From Clostridium sp. Marseille-P3244 (GTDB lineage: Bacteria; Bacillota; Clostridia; Lachnospirales; Lachnospiraceae), in contig NZ_LT635549.1 of NCBI RefSeq assembly GCF_900120155.1, positions 2,264,688 through 2,328,687 of the forward strand: DNA of 64,000 nt, written 5' to 3'. Made by a program: the position numbers and the translations under genes. The notes beneath the pieces are model-generated. The model ran no database searches, was not told where the DNA came from, and saw only the letters and a list, made by a program, of their open reading frames with translations. Shown here in pieces: positions 17,957 to 25,737 of this stretch (position 1 is the stretch's first letter; every line of letters starts with the position of its first letter).

Positions 17957-18478
17957 TCATACCGTTCTCTTTGTGGTGCTTCCAAATCCACCGTTTCTGA
18001 TCTCAGTAGCATCGTCATCCAGCGTAATCCCGTACTCGGCAAAAATCCCCTGCATGAATCCTTCTCCTGCTTTGATCTCAACCGTTTTTCCTTCTTTGCT
18101 GTCATTGGTTATCTTGGAAAAAATATGTCCCTCATTGTCAGAATAATAATAATCACTGTCGATGATTCCTACCGTGTTGTTCAGCTGCAGACGGAACTTG
18201 AATCCAAGACCACTCCTCGGATAGCATTTCAGGACCCATTCCGGTTCCATCCATACCCGGATCCCCGTAGGGACCTTCACTGTCTCACCCGGGGCCAGAG
18301 TCAGGCTGACCGGAGCAAAAAAGTCGTAACCCGCGCTGCCGGAAGTGGCACGTTTCGGAAGTTTGATCTGATCATATATTTCTCTTGCCGCACTCTCTTC
18401 TTCCGCCCCGAATGTATCTGTCCAGCCCTCGATAAACTGTCCCAGGCTTACTTTCTCAAATTTTGCGATCCTTTTCAT
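17957..18478 (-). CDS. dut: Deoxyuridine 5'-triphosphate nucleotidohydrolase
   Basis: 173 residues with the trimeric dUTPase motifs: ATSGSAGYDFFAP (motif 1), CYPRSGLGFK (motif 2), NNTVGIIDSDYY (motif 3 with the catalytic Asp), GEGFMQGIF (motif 4) and a C-terminal GGFGSTTKR (motif 5). It converts dUTP to dUMP and keeps uracil out of DNA. The N-terminal about 45 residues before motif 1 are longer than in classic Dut, as is common in Clostridia. It follows the aminotransferase gene by about 20 bases. Confidence 0.92.
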   Translation of the reverse strand: MKRIAKFEKVSLGQFIEGWTDTFGAEEESAAREIYDQIKLPKRATSGSAGYDFFAPVSLTLAPGETVKVPTGIRVWMEPEWVLKCYPRSGLGFKFRLQLNNTVGIIDSDYYYSDNEGHIFSKITNDSKEGKTVEIKAGEGFMQGIFAEYGITLDDDATEIRNGGFGSTTKRTV

Positions 18479-18499
18479 AATCTGCTCTCCTTATCATAT

Positions 18500-19669
18500 T
18501 CAAAACATTCCTGAGCTGCCCAGGACAGAAACGATCTCCTGTATCGTCTGCTCATCTACTACCAGAGCCATCCTGACATACCCTTCTCCATTGCTCCCGA
18601 AGGCGCTTCCCGGCGTGACGATCACGCCGGTCTTCTCCATCAGTTTCATACAGAAATCAACGGAAGACTCATATCCATCCGGAATCTTTGCCCAGACAAA
18701 CATCGTTCCCTGGCTGTCCTGTACATTCCAGCCAATGCTTCTTAATCCTCCACACAGTGCCCTGTTGCGCGCTTCATACCGCTCTCTCTGCTCTTCTATA
18801 AAATCATCCGGTCCGGTGAGCGCAGCGATAGCCGCATACTGCACCGGGTAAAAGATACCGTAATCAATCTGGGATCGAAGCAGACGGAACCGGCTGATGA
18901 TCTCTCTGTTCCCGACTACAAAAGAGATCCTGGCACCGGTCAGATTATAGGACTTGGACAGAGAATAAAATTCTACGCCTACATCCTTTGCTCCCTCAAA
19001 GGAAAGGAAGGATCGCCCGGGCCTGCCTGTAAACGTAATATCTGAATAAGCATTGTCGTGGAGGATCACGATATCATGTTTCTTAGCGAACACAATGAGT
19101 TTTTCATAAAATTCATCCGGAGCGCAGACACAGACCGGATTCAGCGGATAGGAGACGATCATATACTTCGTCCTTTTGAGTACTTCTTCCGGAATACTGT
19201 CCAGATCAGGAAGATATCCGTTCTTCTCTTCTATGTCGTAATATTCCACCTGTGCTCCGGCCATAATCCCACTCATCTCAAACATGGGATATCCCGGATC
19301 CGGCACAAGAATCACATCACCCGGATCGCAGAACACAGACCCGATATGTGCCATGGCTTCCTGGGAGCCATAGACGGACATGACTTCATCTGTCCCGATA
19401 TGTACTCCGAACCGCTTCTCGTAGCGATACTGCACCGCTTCCAGCAGTTCCGGCAGATCTGCCAGAGAATACCTGTAATTCTCCGCCTTTTCGCAGGCTT
19501 TCTGCATGGCTTTCATCACATGGGGCGCAGGCTGGAAATCCGGAGTCCCCACAGACAGGTTGTATACCTTCCTCCCGGCTTTTAACAGTTCCTCTTTTTT
19601 TTCGTTTAAAGCGCCGAAGATCCCCGGCTTGAAATCATTGATCAGACTTGAAAAATGGCTGCTGTCCAA
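18500..19669 (-). CDS. PLP-dependent class I/II aminotransferase
   Basis: 389 residues, fold type I. The PLP lysine is in FYSLSKSYNLTGARISF; other landmarks are VGTPDFQPAPHVM, the cofactor-binding SYPLNPVCV and HDNAYSDITF, and the C-terminal Arg in GEGYVRMALV. It resembles LL-diaminopimelate/alanine-type aminotransferases. The start is a TTG (19667-19669) with GAGGAGG 7 bases upstream, since no ATG fits. It follows metA by 47 bases. Substrate uncertain; MalY-type cystathionine lyase is less likely. Confidence 0.88.
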   Translation of the reverse strand: MDSSHFSSLINDFKPGIFGALNEKKEELLKAGRKVYNLSVGTPDFQPAPHVMKAMQKACEKAENYRYSLADLPELLEAVQYRYEKRFGVHIGTDEVMSVYGSQEAMAHIGSVFCDPGDVILVPDPGYPMFEMSGIMAGAQVEYYDIEEKNGYLPDLDSIPEEVLKRTKYMIVSYPLNPVCVCAPDEFYEKLIVFAKKHDIVILHDNAYSDITFTGRPGRSFLSFEGAKDVGVEFYSLSKSYNLTGARISFVVGNREIISRFRLLRSQIDYGIFYPVQYAAIAALTGPDDFIEEQRERYEARNRALCGGLRSIGWNVQDSQGTMFVWAKIPDGYESSVDFCMKLMEKTGVIVTPGSAFGSNGEGYVRMALVVDEQTIQEIVSVLGSSGMF

Positions 19670-19716
19670 TGGAATTCCTCCTCTTCTGTCATTTTATCCG
19701 GTAAATTCGTAAATTC

Positions 19717-20640
19717 TTATTTAAACGGCGTTCCGTAAAGATCGTACGGAGTCGCCTGATACACATAATAATTGAGCCAGTTCGTATACAGATTATTTGC
19801 ATGGGCTCTCCATGTGAGCACCGGTTTGTTCTCCGGGTCATCGTCCGGATAATAATTCTCCGGAATATGGGGATGAAGGCCTCTTCCCAGATCTCTTTTG
19901 TACTCTGAATCCAGCGTCATCCGGTCATATTCCGGATGACCCATCACAAAGATCTGCCGCCCCTCTTTTGCCATACAGAGAAAAACACCCGCCTGAAGAG
20001 AATCCGCAAGAATGGTGATACGCTCATCCGCTTCCAACAGCTCCTGGGGCACCTCGGTATGTCTGGAATGAGGAGCCATGAACACATCGTCAAATCCTCT
20101 GACAAGAGGGATCTTCCGGTTTCTCACACGATGTCTGTATACACCGGACAGCTTCTTCGGCAGGTCTTTCTTGTCTATCCCATAATGATAATAAAGCCCT
20201 GCCTGAGCCCCCCAGCACAGGTGAAGCGTAGACGTCACATTCGTGTCAGTCCACTCCATGATCTTCATTAATTCCTCCCAGTAGTCCACCTCCTCAAAAG
20301 GCATCTGCTCCACGGGAGCTCCCGTAATGATAAATCCGTCAAACTTCTTTGTTCGGATACCCTCAAAAGGCTCATAGAATTTATAAATGTGGCTGGTGGA
20401 TGTATTCTTGGATACATGACTGGTCATTCGGACAAAGGTTACGTCCACCTGGATCGGAGTATTTGACAGAGACCGCAGGATCTGCAGTTCCGTATCTTCC
20501 TTGAGGGGCATCAGGTTCAAAAGCCCGATACTCAAAGGCCGGATGTCCTGGTGTGCTGCCCGGTACTCATCCATTACAAATATGTTTTCCTGTTCCAGTA
20601 TCTCCTTTACCGGCAAATCGTTTTGGACCCGGATTGGCAT
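19717..20640 (-). CDS. metA: Homoserine O-acetyltransferase (MetA fold)
   Basis: 307 residues. The catalytic Cys142 (LCWGAQAG), His235 and Glu237 (GHPEYDR) are in the canonical positions of the MetA family. Residue 111 is Glu (TGAPVEQMPF), the residue known to favour acetyl-CoA in Bacillus cereus MetA, whereas Gly111 goes with succinyl-CoA in E. coli. So O-acetylhomoserine, the precursor for direct sulfhydrylation, is the expected product. No SAM riboswitch or T-box is seen in the short leader. Has its own promoter. Confidence 0.95.
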   Translation of the reverse strand: MPIRVQNDLPVKEILEQENIFVMDEYRAAHQDIRPLSIGLLNLMPLKEDTELQILRSLSNTPIQVDVTFVRMTSHVSKNTSTSHIYKFYEPFEGIRTKKFDGFIITGAPVEQMPFEEVDYWEELMKIMEWTDTNVTSTLHLCWGAQAGLYYHYGIDKKDLPKKLSGVYRHRVRNRKIPLVRGFDDVFMAPHSRHTEVPQELLEADERITILADSLQAGVFLCMAKEGRQIFVMGHPEYDRMTLDSEYKRDLGRGLHPHIPENYYPDDDPENKPVLTWRAHANNLYTNWLNYYVYQATPYDLYGTPFK

Positions 20641-20711
20641 AGTCTGTTTCCTCCTGTTCTTTCAGGCATTCTCTTCCCGGTCCTGCCGGACCGCAGAATG
20701 CAGATGAATTG

Positions 20712-20741
20712 ATTATAACGCTATCTGCTCACAGGCGTCAA
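20712..20741 (-). promoter_or_regulatory. Promoter of metA
   Basis: TTGACG (20736-20741) and TATAAT (20712-20717), 18-bp spacer. Confidence 0.65.
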
Positions 20742-20754
20742 TAATCAGGAAGTG

Positions 20755-20800
20755 AAAAAAAGGGACAGGCACCTTTTAAAAAGTACCTGTCCCTTTTTTT
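20755..20800. terminator. Bidirectional terminator between metA and the DUF1540 gene
   Basis: Near-perfect hairpin: AAAAAAGGGACAGG and CCTGTCCCTTTTTT arms around a 16-base loop, with A-run on one side and T-run on the other. It terminates the DUF1540 transcript before the metA promoter. Confidence 0.85.
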
Positions 20801-20817
20801 CACTATTTTCAGAATAT

Positions 20818-21144
20818 TCAGCCACAATGGCACTGGAAAGTGGCACATTCTGTTCCGCTGCAGTCTTTTGCGTTTCCGCCCTCGACGCTGATCTTGCCTG
20901 CATGACACTGGCAGTTTTCATTATACATACACTTTGTTGCCCTGCAGTCGATATTCGAACAGTCAGAAGCGGATTTCATAGACATGGAATTTGAATACGT
21001 CCCTTCTGTCCTCTCCTGAAAACTGTCACAGCATGTCTCCTGAGGATTCCTGGCATTATCGCCGCCGACCTGGATCTTGTCCAGTCTGCACAGGAACTGA
21101 TCATTGTGTACACATGTCTGCACCGTACATTTTAATTCTGGCAT
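20818..21144 (-). CDS. DUF1540 domain protein, two Cys-rich repeats
   Basis: 108 residues made of two similar Cys-rich modules: CTVQTCVHNDQFLCRLDKIQ with a following TCCDSF (about 5-42), and CSNIDCRATKCMYNENCQCH with TECATFQC (about 62-105). The pattern of Cys with a central conserved N and C-A/L-x-x-I-x-V matches DUF1540, a clostridial family of small, probably metal-binding or disulfide-rich proteins linked to spores in some reports. Function unknown. Strong ribosome site GAGGAGG. Single-gene unit. Confidence 0.8.
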   Translation of the reverse strand: MPELKCTVQTCVHNDQFLCRLDKIQVGGDNARNPQETCCDSFQERTEGTYSNSMSMKSASDCSNIDCRATKCMYNENCQCHAGKISVEGGNAKDCSGTECATFQCHCG

Positions 21145-21216
21145 AACAAATACCTCCTCTTTTTACAGATTCAGAATTAGTATGCCCATTTGGGGGAAAA
21201 GTATTCTTTCTGATTT

Positions 21217-22068
21217 TTATAACCTGACGCGTTCTCTGTCCGGATGTTCTCCTGACCAGCCGGCCTGAGGCATCGTCATCAGTCTCCAAATATCCTCCTC
21301 ATCTATATCAAAGGAAAACAAATCCAGATTTTCACGTAATCTGGAAACGGAAGAAGCTTTCGGGAGCGGAACGATCCCTCTGTGCACTGCGAATTTCAGG
21401 CAGATCTGCGCCGGTGAAACCCCATATTTGTCTGCCAGATTTTTCACCAGCGGCTCATCAAGTACTCTTTTTCTGCCGATCGGACTCCAGGCCTGAACAA
21501 GGATGTTTCTGTCCTGACAGTACCGCACCGCTGCCTCCTGACTGTATCCCGGATGAAACTCAAGCTGGTTCACCATGGGCCGGATCCTGCAGTTATCTAA
21601 AAGATTCTCAATATGATGAGGCAGAAAATTGCTTAATCCGATGGCCCGCACTTTTCCTTCTTCATACAGCTCTTCCATGGCTTTCCATGTATCCGCGTCA
21701 AGCTTTTTCCAGTCCTTATAGTCGGGAGACGGTTTCGGCCAGTGGATCAGATACAAATCCAGATAGTCTGTTCCAAGATTCTGAAGCGACTGCTCAAACG
21801 CGGCCCGCACATTCTCATATCCCATTTCATTCTTCCACAGCTTGGTCGCGATAAAAAACTCATTCCGGGAAATTCGGCTCTGTCCGACCGCCTCCGCAAT
21901 GTCTCTTTCCGTACCGTAAAAAGATGCTGTATCGAAATATCTGTAACCGTTCTCTATGGCAGCACGTATCACTTCCGCTCCTCTGCCGTCTTCCAGTTTA
22001 TAGGTTCCAAATGCCACTGCCGGCATCTCCACTCCATTCTGAAGTGTATAGCATGGTATATGAATCAT
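21217..22068 (-). CDS. Aldo/keto reductase
   Basis: 283 residues, (beta/alpha)8 NAD(P)H-dependent oxidoreductase. The catalytic tetrad is visible: D and Y in FDTASFYGTE, K in FIATKLW, H in LYLIHWPKPS. The signatures AIGLSNF and PLPKASSVSRLRENL (NADPH binding) are intact. I start at the ATG that overlaps the ydcF-like stop (ATGA), with AAAGGA 8 bases upstream; a GTG 24 bases upstream is less likely. It reduces small carbonyls; substrate unknown. Confidence 0.92.
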   Translation of the reverse strand: MIHIPCYTLQNGVEMPAVAFGTYKLEDGRGAEVIRAAIENGYRYFDTASFYGTERDIAEAVGQSRISRNEFFIATKLWKNEMGYENVRAAFEQSLQNLGTDYLDLYLIHWPKPSPDYKDWKKLDADTWKAMEELYEEGKVRAIGLSNFLPHHIENLLDNCRIRPMVNQLEFHPGYSQEAAVRYCQDRNILVQAWSPIGRKRVLDEPLVKNLADKYGVSPAQICLKFAVHRGIVPLPKASSVSRLRENLDLFSFDIDEEDIWRLMTMPQAGWSGEHPDRERVRL

Positions 22069-22793
22069 CTTTCTTTTCCTTTCTGCAGCCACGTATCTAT
22101 TACTCCAAAAAATTCTCTTACAAGGTAATTCAGCTGGAATACCGGGTTAGAAGACGCCGGTATCAGACTGAGTTTTTTATATCCCTCCTGCCGGGCAATG
22201 AGAGAGGCGCGGTAAATATGAAAATCATTCGTTACGATACCGATCCTGTCATGATCCGCATCCAGATATTTTCTGCTGTATCTCAGATTTTCCCTGGTCG
22301 AAACCGATCGATCTTCACAACAGATCCTTTCTTCATCTACCCCGTTTTCCACCAGGTACCGTTTCATAGCCTCAGCCTCGGAGATCTCTTCTCCCGGTCC
22401 CTGTCCTCCAGAAACGATCACTCTCATCCGCGGGAATTTTTCCGCATATTCCAGCGCTTTATCAAGACGCCGTCTCAGAGAATCCGTAATTTTTGTTCCC
22501 CTCACCTGGGCGCCGAGGACGATGATCCAGTCCGGCTCCATTTTGCTCCGGCTTTTTATGACACTGATAATCCTGAACTCTACTGTCAGAAATGCAATCC
22601 AGAACACCAGACAGAAAAAACCAATAGCTGCATACATGTATGCAGAAAGCGGCATACATCCCAACACCAGATGCACACCGCCGGTTATCAGCCAGAAAGC
22701 CGCAAATGTAGACTTTAGCCTGCGGGAATAAAAAGCCAGAACCACATAATAGATCAGACACAGTATTCCCATGATCAGAAAATAGCACTTCAT
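22065..22793 (-). CDS. YdcF family (DUF218) membrane protein
   Basis: 242 residues: about three transmembrane helices in the first 70 residues, then a DUF218 domain with WIIVLGAQVRGTKITDSLRRRL, VIVSGGQGPGEEISEAEAM, RSVSTRENLRYS and IVTNDFHIYRAS. These match the YdcF/SanA/ElyC superfamily, tied to envelope barrier and peptidoglycan-lipid carrier functions. Starts directly after the SEC-C gene stop and overlaps the aldo/keto reductase start, so all three are probably cotranscribed. Confidence 0.85.
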   Translation of the reverse strand: MKCYFLIMGILCLIYYVVLAFYSRRLKSTFAAFWLITGGVHLVLGCMPLSAYMYAAIGFFCLVFWIAFLTVEFRIISVIKSRSKMEPDWIIVLGAQVRGTKITDSLRRRLDKALEYAEKFPRMRVIVSGGQGPGEEISEAEAMKRYLVENGVDEERICCEDRSVSTRENLRYSRKYLDADHDRIGIVTNDFHIYRASLIARQEGYKKLSLIPASSNPVFQLNYLVREFFGVIDTWLQKGKER

Positions 22794-23309
22794 CTATGCA
22801 TTTCTTCCGCAGCATTTCTTATACTTCTTGCCGCTTCCGCAAGGACACGGATCGTTCCTTCCAATCTTCTTCCCTTTACGGATCGTGCCGGAAGCTTTCT
22901 GCTCTTTGTAAAGGCGCTTCCTTGTCTCTTCGTCATAGATCTTCTCCCACTGAGGAAGCTCATACAGCCAGTCAGCTTTGGCATCTACCATGTTCTTGTA
23001 CAGTTTCTCTTTATCAAAAGCAAGGCTGACCTCTGTGTCCTCCGTCATCGTCTCAATGGGATTCGGCGTTTTAAGGCTGTCATTGATTCCATCCAGAAAT
23101 CCTACCATCGTCATGACATCCTGTCCATACTTCTCCGCCAGTTCTCTGACCGTGCCCTTCACCTCTGTGTCCGGCTCCTCCAGCAGCTGCTCATAAATTT
23201 CCTTCTCAATGTTAAAATAGGATGCCCAGAACTTTTCAAGATGATCTCTTGACTGCGTCTGGTCATATGCCATGTCACGCCACTGGTCCAGTAAACATTT
23301 CTCGCTCAT
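22794..23309 (-). CDS. SEC-C metal-binding motif protein
   Basis: 171 residues. The C-terminus is a SEC-C zinc motif, [20 protein letters not shown], as in SecA and YecA. The rest is helical and acidic without a recognised domain. I place the start at 23307-23309, 9 bases after AAAGGAG; an in-frame ATG 36 bases upstream lacks a site. First gene of the SEC-C/ydcF/aldo-keto set. An IS4-type element is inserted about 80 bases upstream, which could have altered its promoter. Role unknown. Confidence 0.85.
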   Translation of the reverse strand: MSEKCLLDQWRDMAYDQTQSRDHLEKFWASYFNIEKEIYEQLLEEPDTEVKGTVRELAEKYGQDVMTMVGFLDGINDSLKTPNPIETMTEDTEVSLAFDKEKLYKNMVDAKADWLYELPQWEKIYDEETRKRLYKEQKASGTIRKGKKIGRNDPCPCGSGKKYKKCCGRNA

Positions 23310-23387
23310 CGTATATTGCTCCTTTATCTTAAAATCCATCGCCAACCATTATATAACAATTTCTGTTTGCCGTAAACCACTATTTTA

Positions 23388-24959
23388 CTTGAGTTTCCGC
23401 AGAATTATTCCCTCAGACAAATCTGCTGCGTTTTGTTATCCACAACTTTCAAAAAATGGCCAAAATATAAGGAATCCTGTCCCTTTTTGATGTAAAATTA
23501 AGCTGCAAAACAAAAACCTTACTAAACAAAAAGAAAGGGGATTCCTTATGGCTAATTCTACATCAATTACCTACCGTTTGAAAAGAAAAATTTTGACTTT
23601 TACTAATAAAATCTCCCGCAGACTTTCGAAACCAGATCGGAAGTTCACAGCAGATATGGTTTATGGCATTCTGGCATCCAGAAGCTGTCTGCTCACTGAT
23701 ATTTCCGACCAGCTTCATGAAACGGTACATAAGGTGAATACTGTAAAACGGCTTTCAAATCATCTTTCGGAAGGAACGCCGGCTTCTGCTGCCGCTTCTT
23801 ATCTCCACACCGTAAAGAGACTCGTTCCCTCTGAACCAGTGGTCCTCATTGATGAAAGTGATATCGTAAAACCAGATGGAAAACAGTTTGAAGCTCTTGG
23901 TATCGTTCGCGATGGTTCTGAAAGCACACAGACGAAAAGTGTTTATAAAAAAGGATACCATGTAACAGAGGCCTGTGTCCTGACTGCCAACAAGCATCCT
24001 GTCAGTGTTTTTTCCATGATCCATTCTTCTGTTGAGAAGGACTATAAATCTGTAAATACCATCACATTTGATGCGATCAAACAGGCATCTGCTCTTTTCG
24101 GAAAGGCCACCTTTGTTATGGACCGCGGTTATGATGACAATAAGATCTTTCTCATCCTCGACCATCTGAAGCAGGATTACGTGATCCGCCTGAAATCCAA
24201 CCGGAAACTTCTTTATCACAACAAATGGACAAAGGCAACGGAACTGCAGAATCGGAGGAAAGGGAAAGTAAAAGCGGATGTTTTCTATAAGGGAAAAGAG
24301 CATACCGCATATCTTTCCCACGTAAAAGTTCAGATCACTGCCTCCCGGAAAAATATTTATCTGGTCCTGGTCTATGGGATCACGGAACATCCCATGATGC
24401 TGGCTACAAACAAAGAGATCCGTTCAAAGGATGATGTGATCCGCATTGCCAGAACTTATTTTTCCAGATGGCGGATCGAGGAATATTTCCGTTGTAAAAA
24501 GCAGACCTATCAGTTTGAAAATTTCCGTGTAAGAAAACTGGAAGCCATTAATGCGCTTAACTTTTATATTACTTTAGCCATGGCATTTTTAGCTCAGGAA
24601 GAATTAAGTCCTGAGACAAACGCCCTGAAAGTTTCAATCATACAGGAAGCAGACCCGATCAAGGAAAAAGTCAGTTTCTGCTATTACCGGCTGGCAAAAG
24701 GCATCTCCGGCATACTGTCACATGCCAAAGAGGGCATCCGGCTCTGGTACAGGACAAAGCGTCCGACATACCGTCAACTCTGCCTTAAGCTGACCGCCTG
24801 AATAGATAAAAGTATATGTCTCCCAAAGCCCGGTTCCGGCGGGGCTTATAAAAGTGCCTCTACTCTCGGTGCTGCCATTCTAAATCTCTCAAAAAATGGG
24901 CAGATTGGTACTTTAGAAAGACATACTCATCTTTTTAGTACAATCTGCGGAAACTCAAT
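23388..24959 (+). mobile_element. IS4-family insertion sequence with 8-bp target duplication
   Basis: 1572 bp. Inverted ends TTGAGTTTCCGCAGA at the left and its reverse complement at the right, each one base inside the boundary. An exact direct repeat CTATTTTA flanks it at 23380-23387 and 24960-24967. It lies in the intergenic region between the SEC-C gene and a small membrane protein gene, so no coding sequence is broken. Perfect duplication suggests a fairly recent insertion. Confidence 0.92.
23548..24801 (+). CDS. IS4 family transposase
   Basis: 417 residues, uninterrupted. DDE nuclease: first Asp in PVVLIDESDIVKPDG, second in ATFVMDRGYDDNKIF, and the IS4 Y-(2)-R-(3)-E-(6)-K signature in YFSRWRIEEYFRCKK with the catalytic Glu. 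The N-terminal part binds the ends. Ribosome site AAAGGGG 9 bases before ATG. It is the only gene in the element and is on the plus strand, opposite to its neighbours on the left. Confidence 0.94.
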   Translation: MANSTSITYRLKRKILTFTNKISRRLSKPDRKFTADMVYGILASRSCLLTDISDQLHETVHKVNTVKRLSNHLSEGTPASAAASYLHTVKRLVPSEPVVLIDESDIVKPDGKQFEALGIVRDGSESTQTKSVYKKGYHVTEACVLTANKHPVSVFSMIHSSVEKDYKSVNTITFDAIKQASALFGKATFVMDRGYDDNKIFLILDHLKQDYVIRLKSNRKLLYHNKWTKATELQNRRKGKVKADVFYKGKEHTAYLSHVKVQITASRKNIYLVLVYGITEHPMMLATNKEIRSKDDVIRIARTYFSRWRIEEYFRCKKQTYQFENFRVRKLEAINALNFYITLAMAFLAQEELSPETNALKVSIIQEADPIKEKVSFCYYRLAKGISGILSHAKEGIRLWYRTKRPTYRQLCLKLTA

Positions 24960-25052
24960 CTATTTTAGGTATACTATTCTCAGATCATCAGACAAATTGT
25001 CTGCACCATATGGACACAGGTGCCCCTCATCAACTCAGAAAGGATTTTATTT

Positions 25053-25328
25053 ATGAAAAAAGCGAAACGCGTCCTGGCTCTTATCGGAGCCATCCTGCTC
25101 ATTTGTCTCTATGGCAGCACTCTTGTATTAGCCCTCATTGATTCTCCGGCCTCTGCCAATCTGTTCAGAGCCGCTGTCGCCGCTACAGTCTTCATACCGG
25201 TTCTTATATATGCTTATACACTGACTGCCCGTGTTTTAAAAGGCCGTGGAGCTGATCCTGACAGCCATCCGGAAATGGATCCGGACAAAGTTCCGCCAGA
25301 AAAACACGGAAAAGATTCAGACATATAA
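25053..25328 (+). CDS. Small two-helix membrane protein
   Basis: 91 residues. I use the ATG at 25053, 8 bases after AAAGGA, rather than an upstream in-frame start without a site. Two transmembrane segments (about 8-27, LALIGAILLICLYGSTLVLAL, and about 40-60) are followed by a charged tail rich in D, P, E and K. No family is recognised. Its end overlaps that of the opposite-strand small gene by 12 bases. Function unknown. Confidence 0.65.
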   Translation: MKKAKRVLALIGAILLICLYGSTLVLALIDSPASANLFRAAVAATVFIPVLIYAYTLTARVLKGRGADPDSHPEMDPDKVPPEKHGKDSDI

Positions 25329-25490
25329 GAGTTCTGCCAGCCTCAGAGCGGCCGTCTCACTTCCGGTCACCTTGTCCATCGGATCCTTGTCCCGTAAAGC
25401 GGCTTCATGCTGTCTTACCGCTTGTCTTTTTATCAGGTATTCTTCCATTGATATTACATTTTTTGCTGTTTTCCTGCTGTCTTTACCCAT
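25317..25490 (-). CDS. Small protein of unknown function
   Basis: 57 residues from the ATG at 25488-25490, which has AAAGGAGG 7 bases upstream; a longer in-frame reading lacks any site. The protein (MGKDSRKTAKNVISMEEYLI...) is charged and probably helical, without membrane helices or cysteines. The strong ribosome site is the main support. Convergent with the small membrane protein gene and overlapping it by 12 bases. Confidence 0.55.
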   Translation of the reverse strand: MGKDSRKTAKNVISMEEYLIKRQAVRQHEAALRDKDPMDKVTGSETAALRLAELLYV

Positions 25491-25673
25491 AAAAATACCT
25501 CCTTTTGTTTCATCCCAGCCATATATTATATTATTGTAAAGGGAAAAATATGTCTGGTTTTTATACTCCCGTCCTCTCTTTTCTAAGAGGACATTTTTAT
25601 CATACTTTGTAAATGTGTCCGAAGATTGGTCTTTTTCTAAATATTTTCTTATCGATAAATAAATAATTTCCGA

Positions 25674-25711
25674 CATAAAAATAAGAGCAGCCTATATTCA
25701 TAAGCTGCCCT
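25674..25711 (-). terminator. Terminator after purA
   Basis: Minus-strand hairpin AGGGCAGC / GGCTGCTCT with a 10-base loop, followed by TATTTTTATG, about 27 bases after the purA stop. Confidence 0.7.
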
Positions 25712-25737
25712 GAAATAATGACTCCGTATTCCCAATC

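Noticed and set aside
20641-20711. Possible SAM riboswitch or T-box before metA
   Set aside because: The leader is only about 70 bases from the promoter to the ATG and shows neither the S-box core nor a T-box sequence.
23755-24390. A 211-codon minus-strand open frame inside the IS4 element
   Set aside because: Antisense to the transposase; no ribosome site or family motif.
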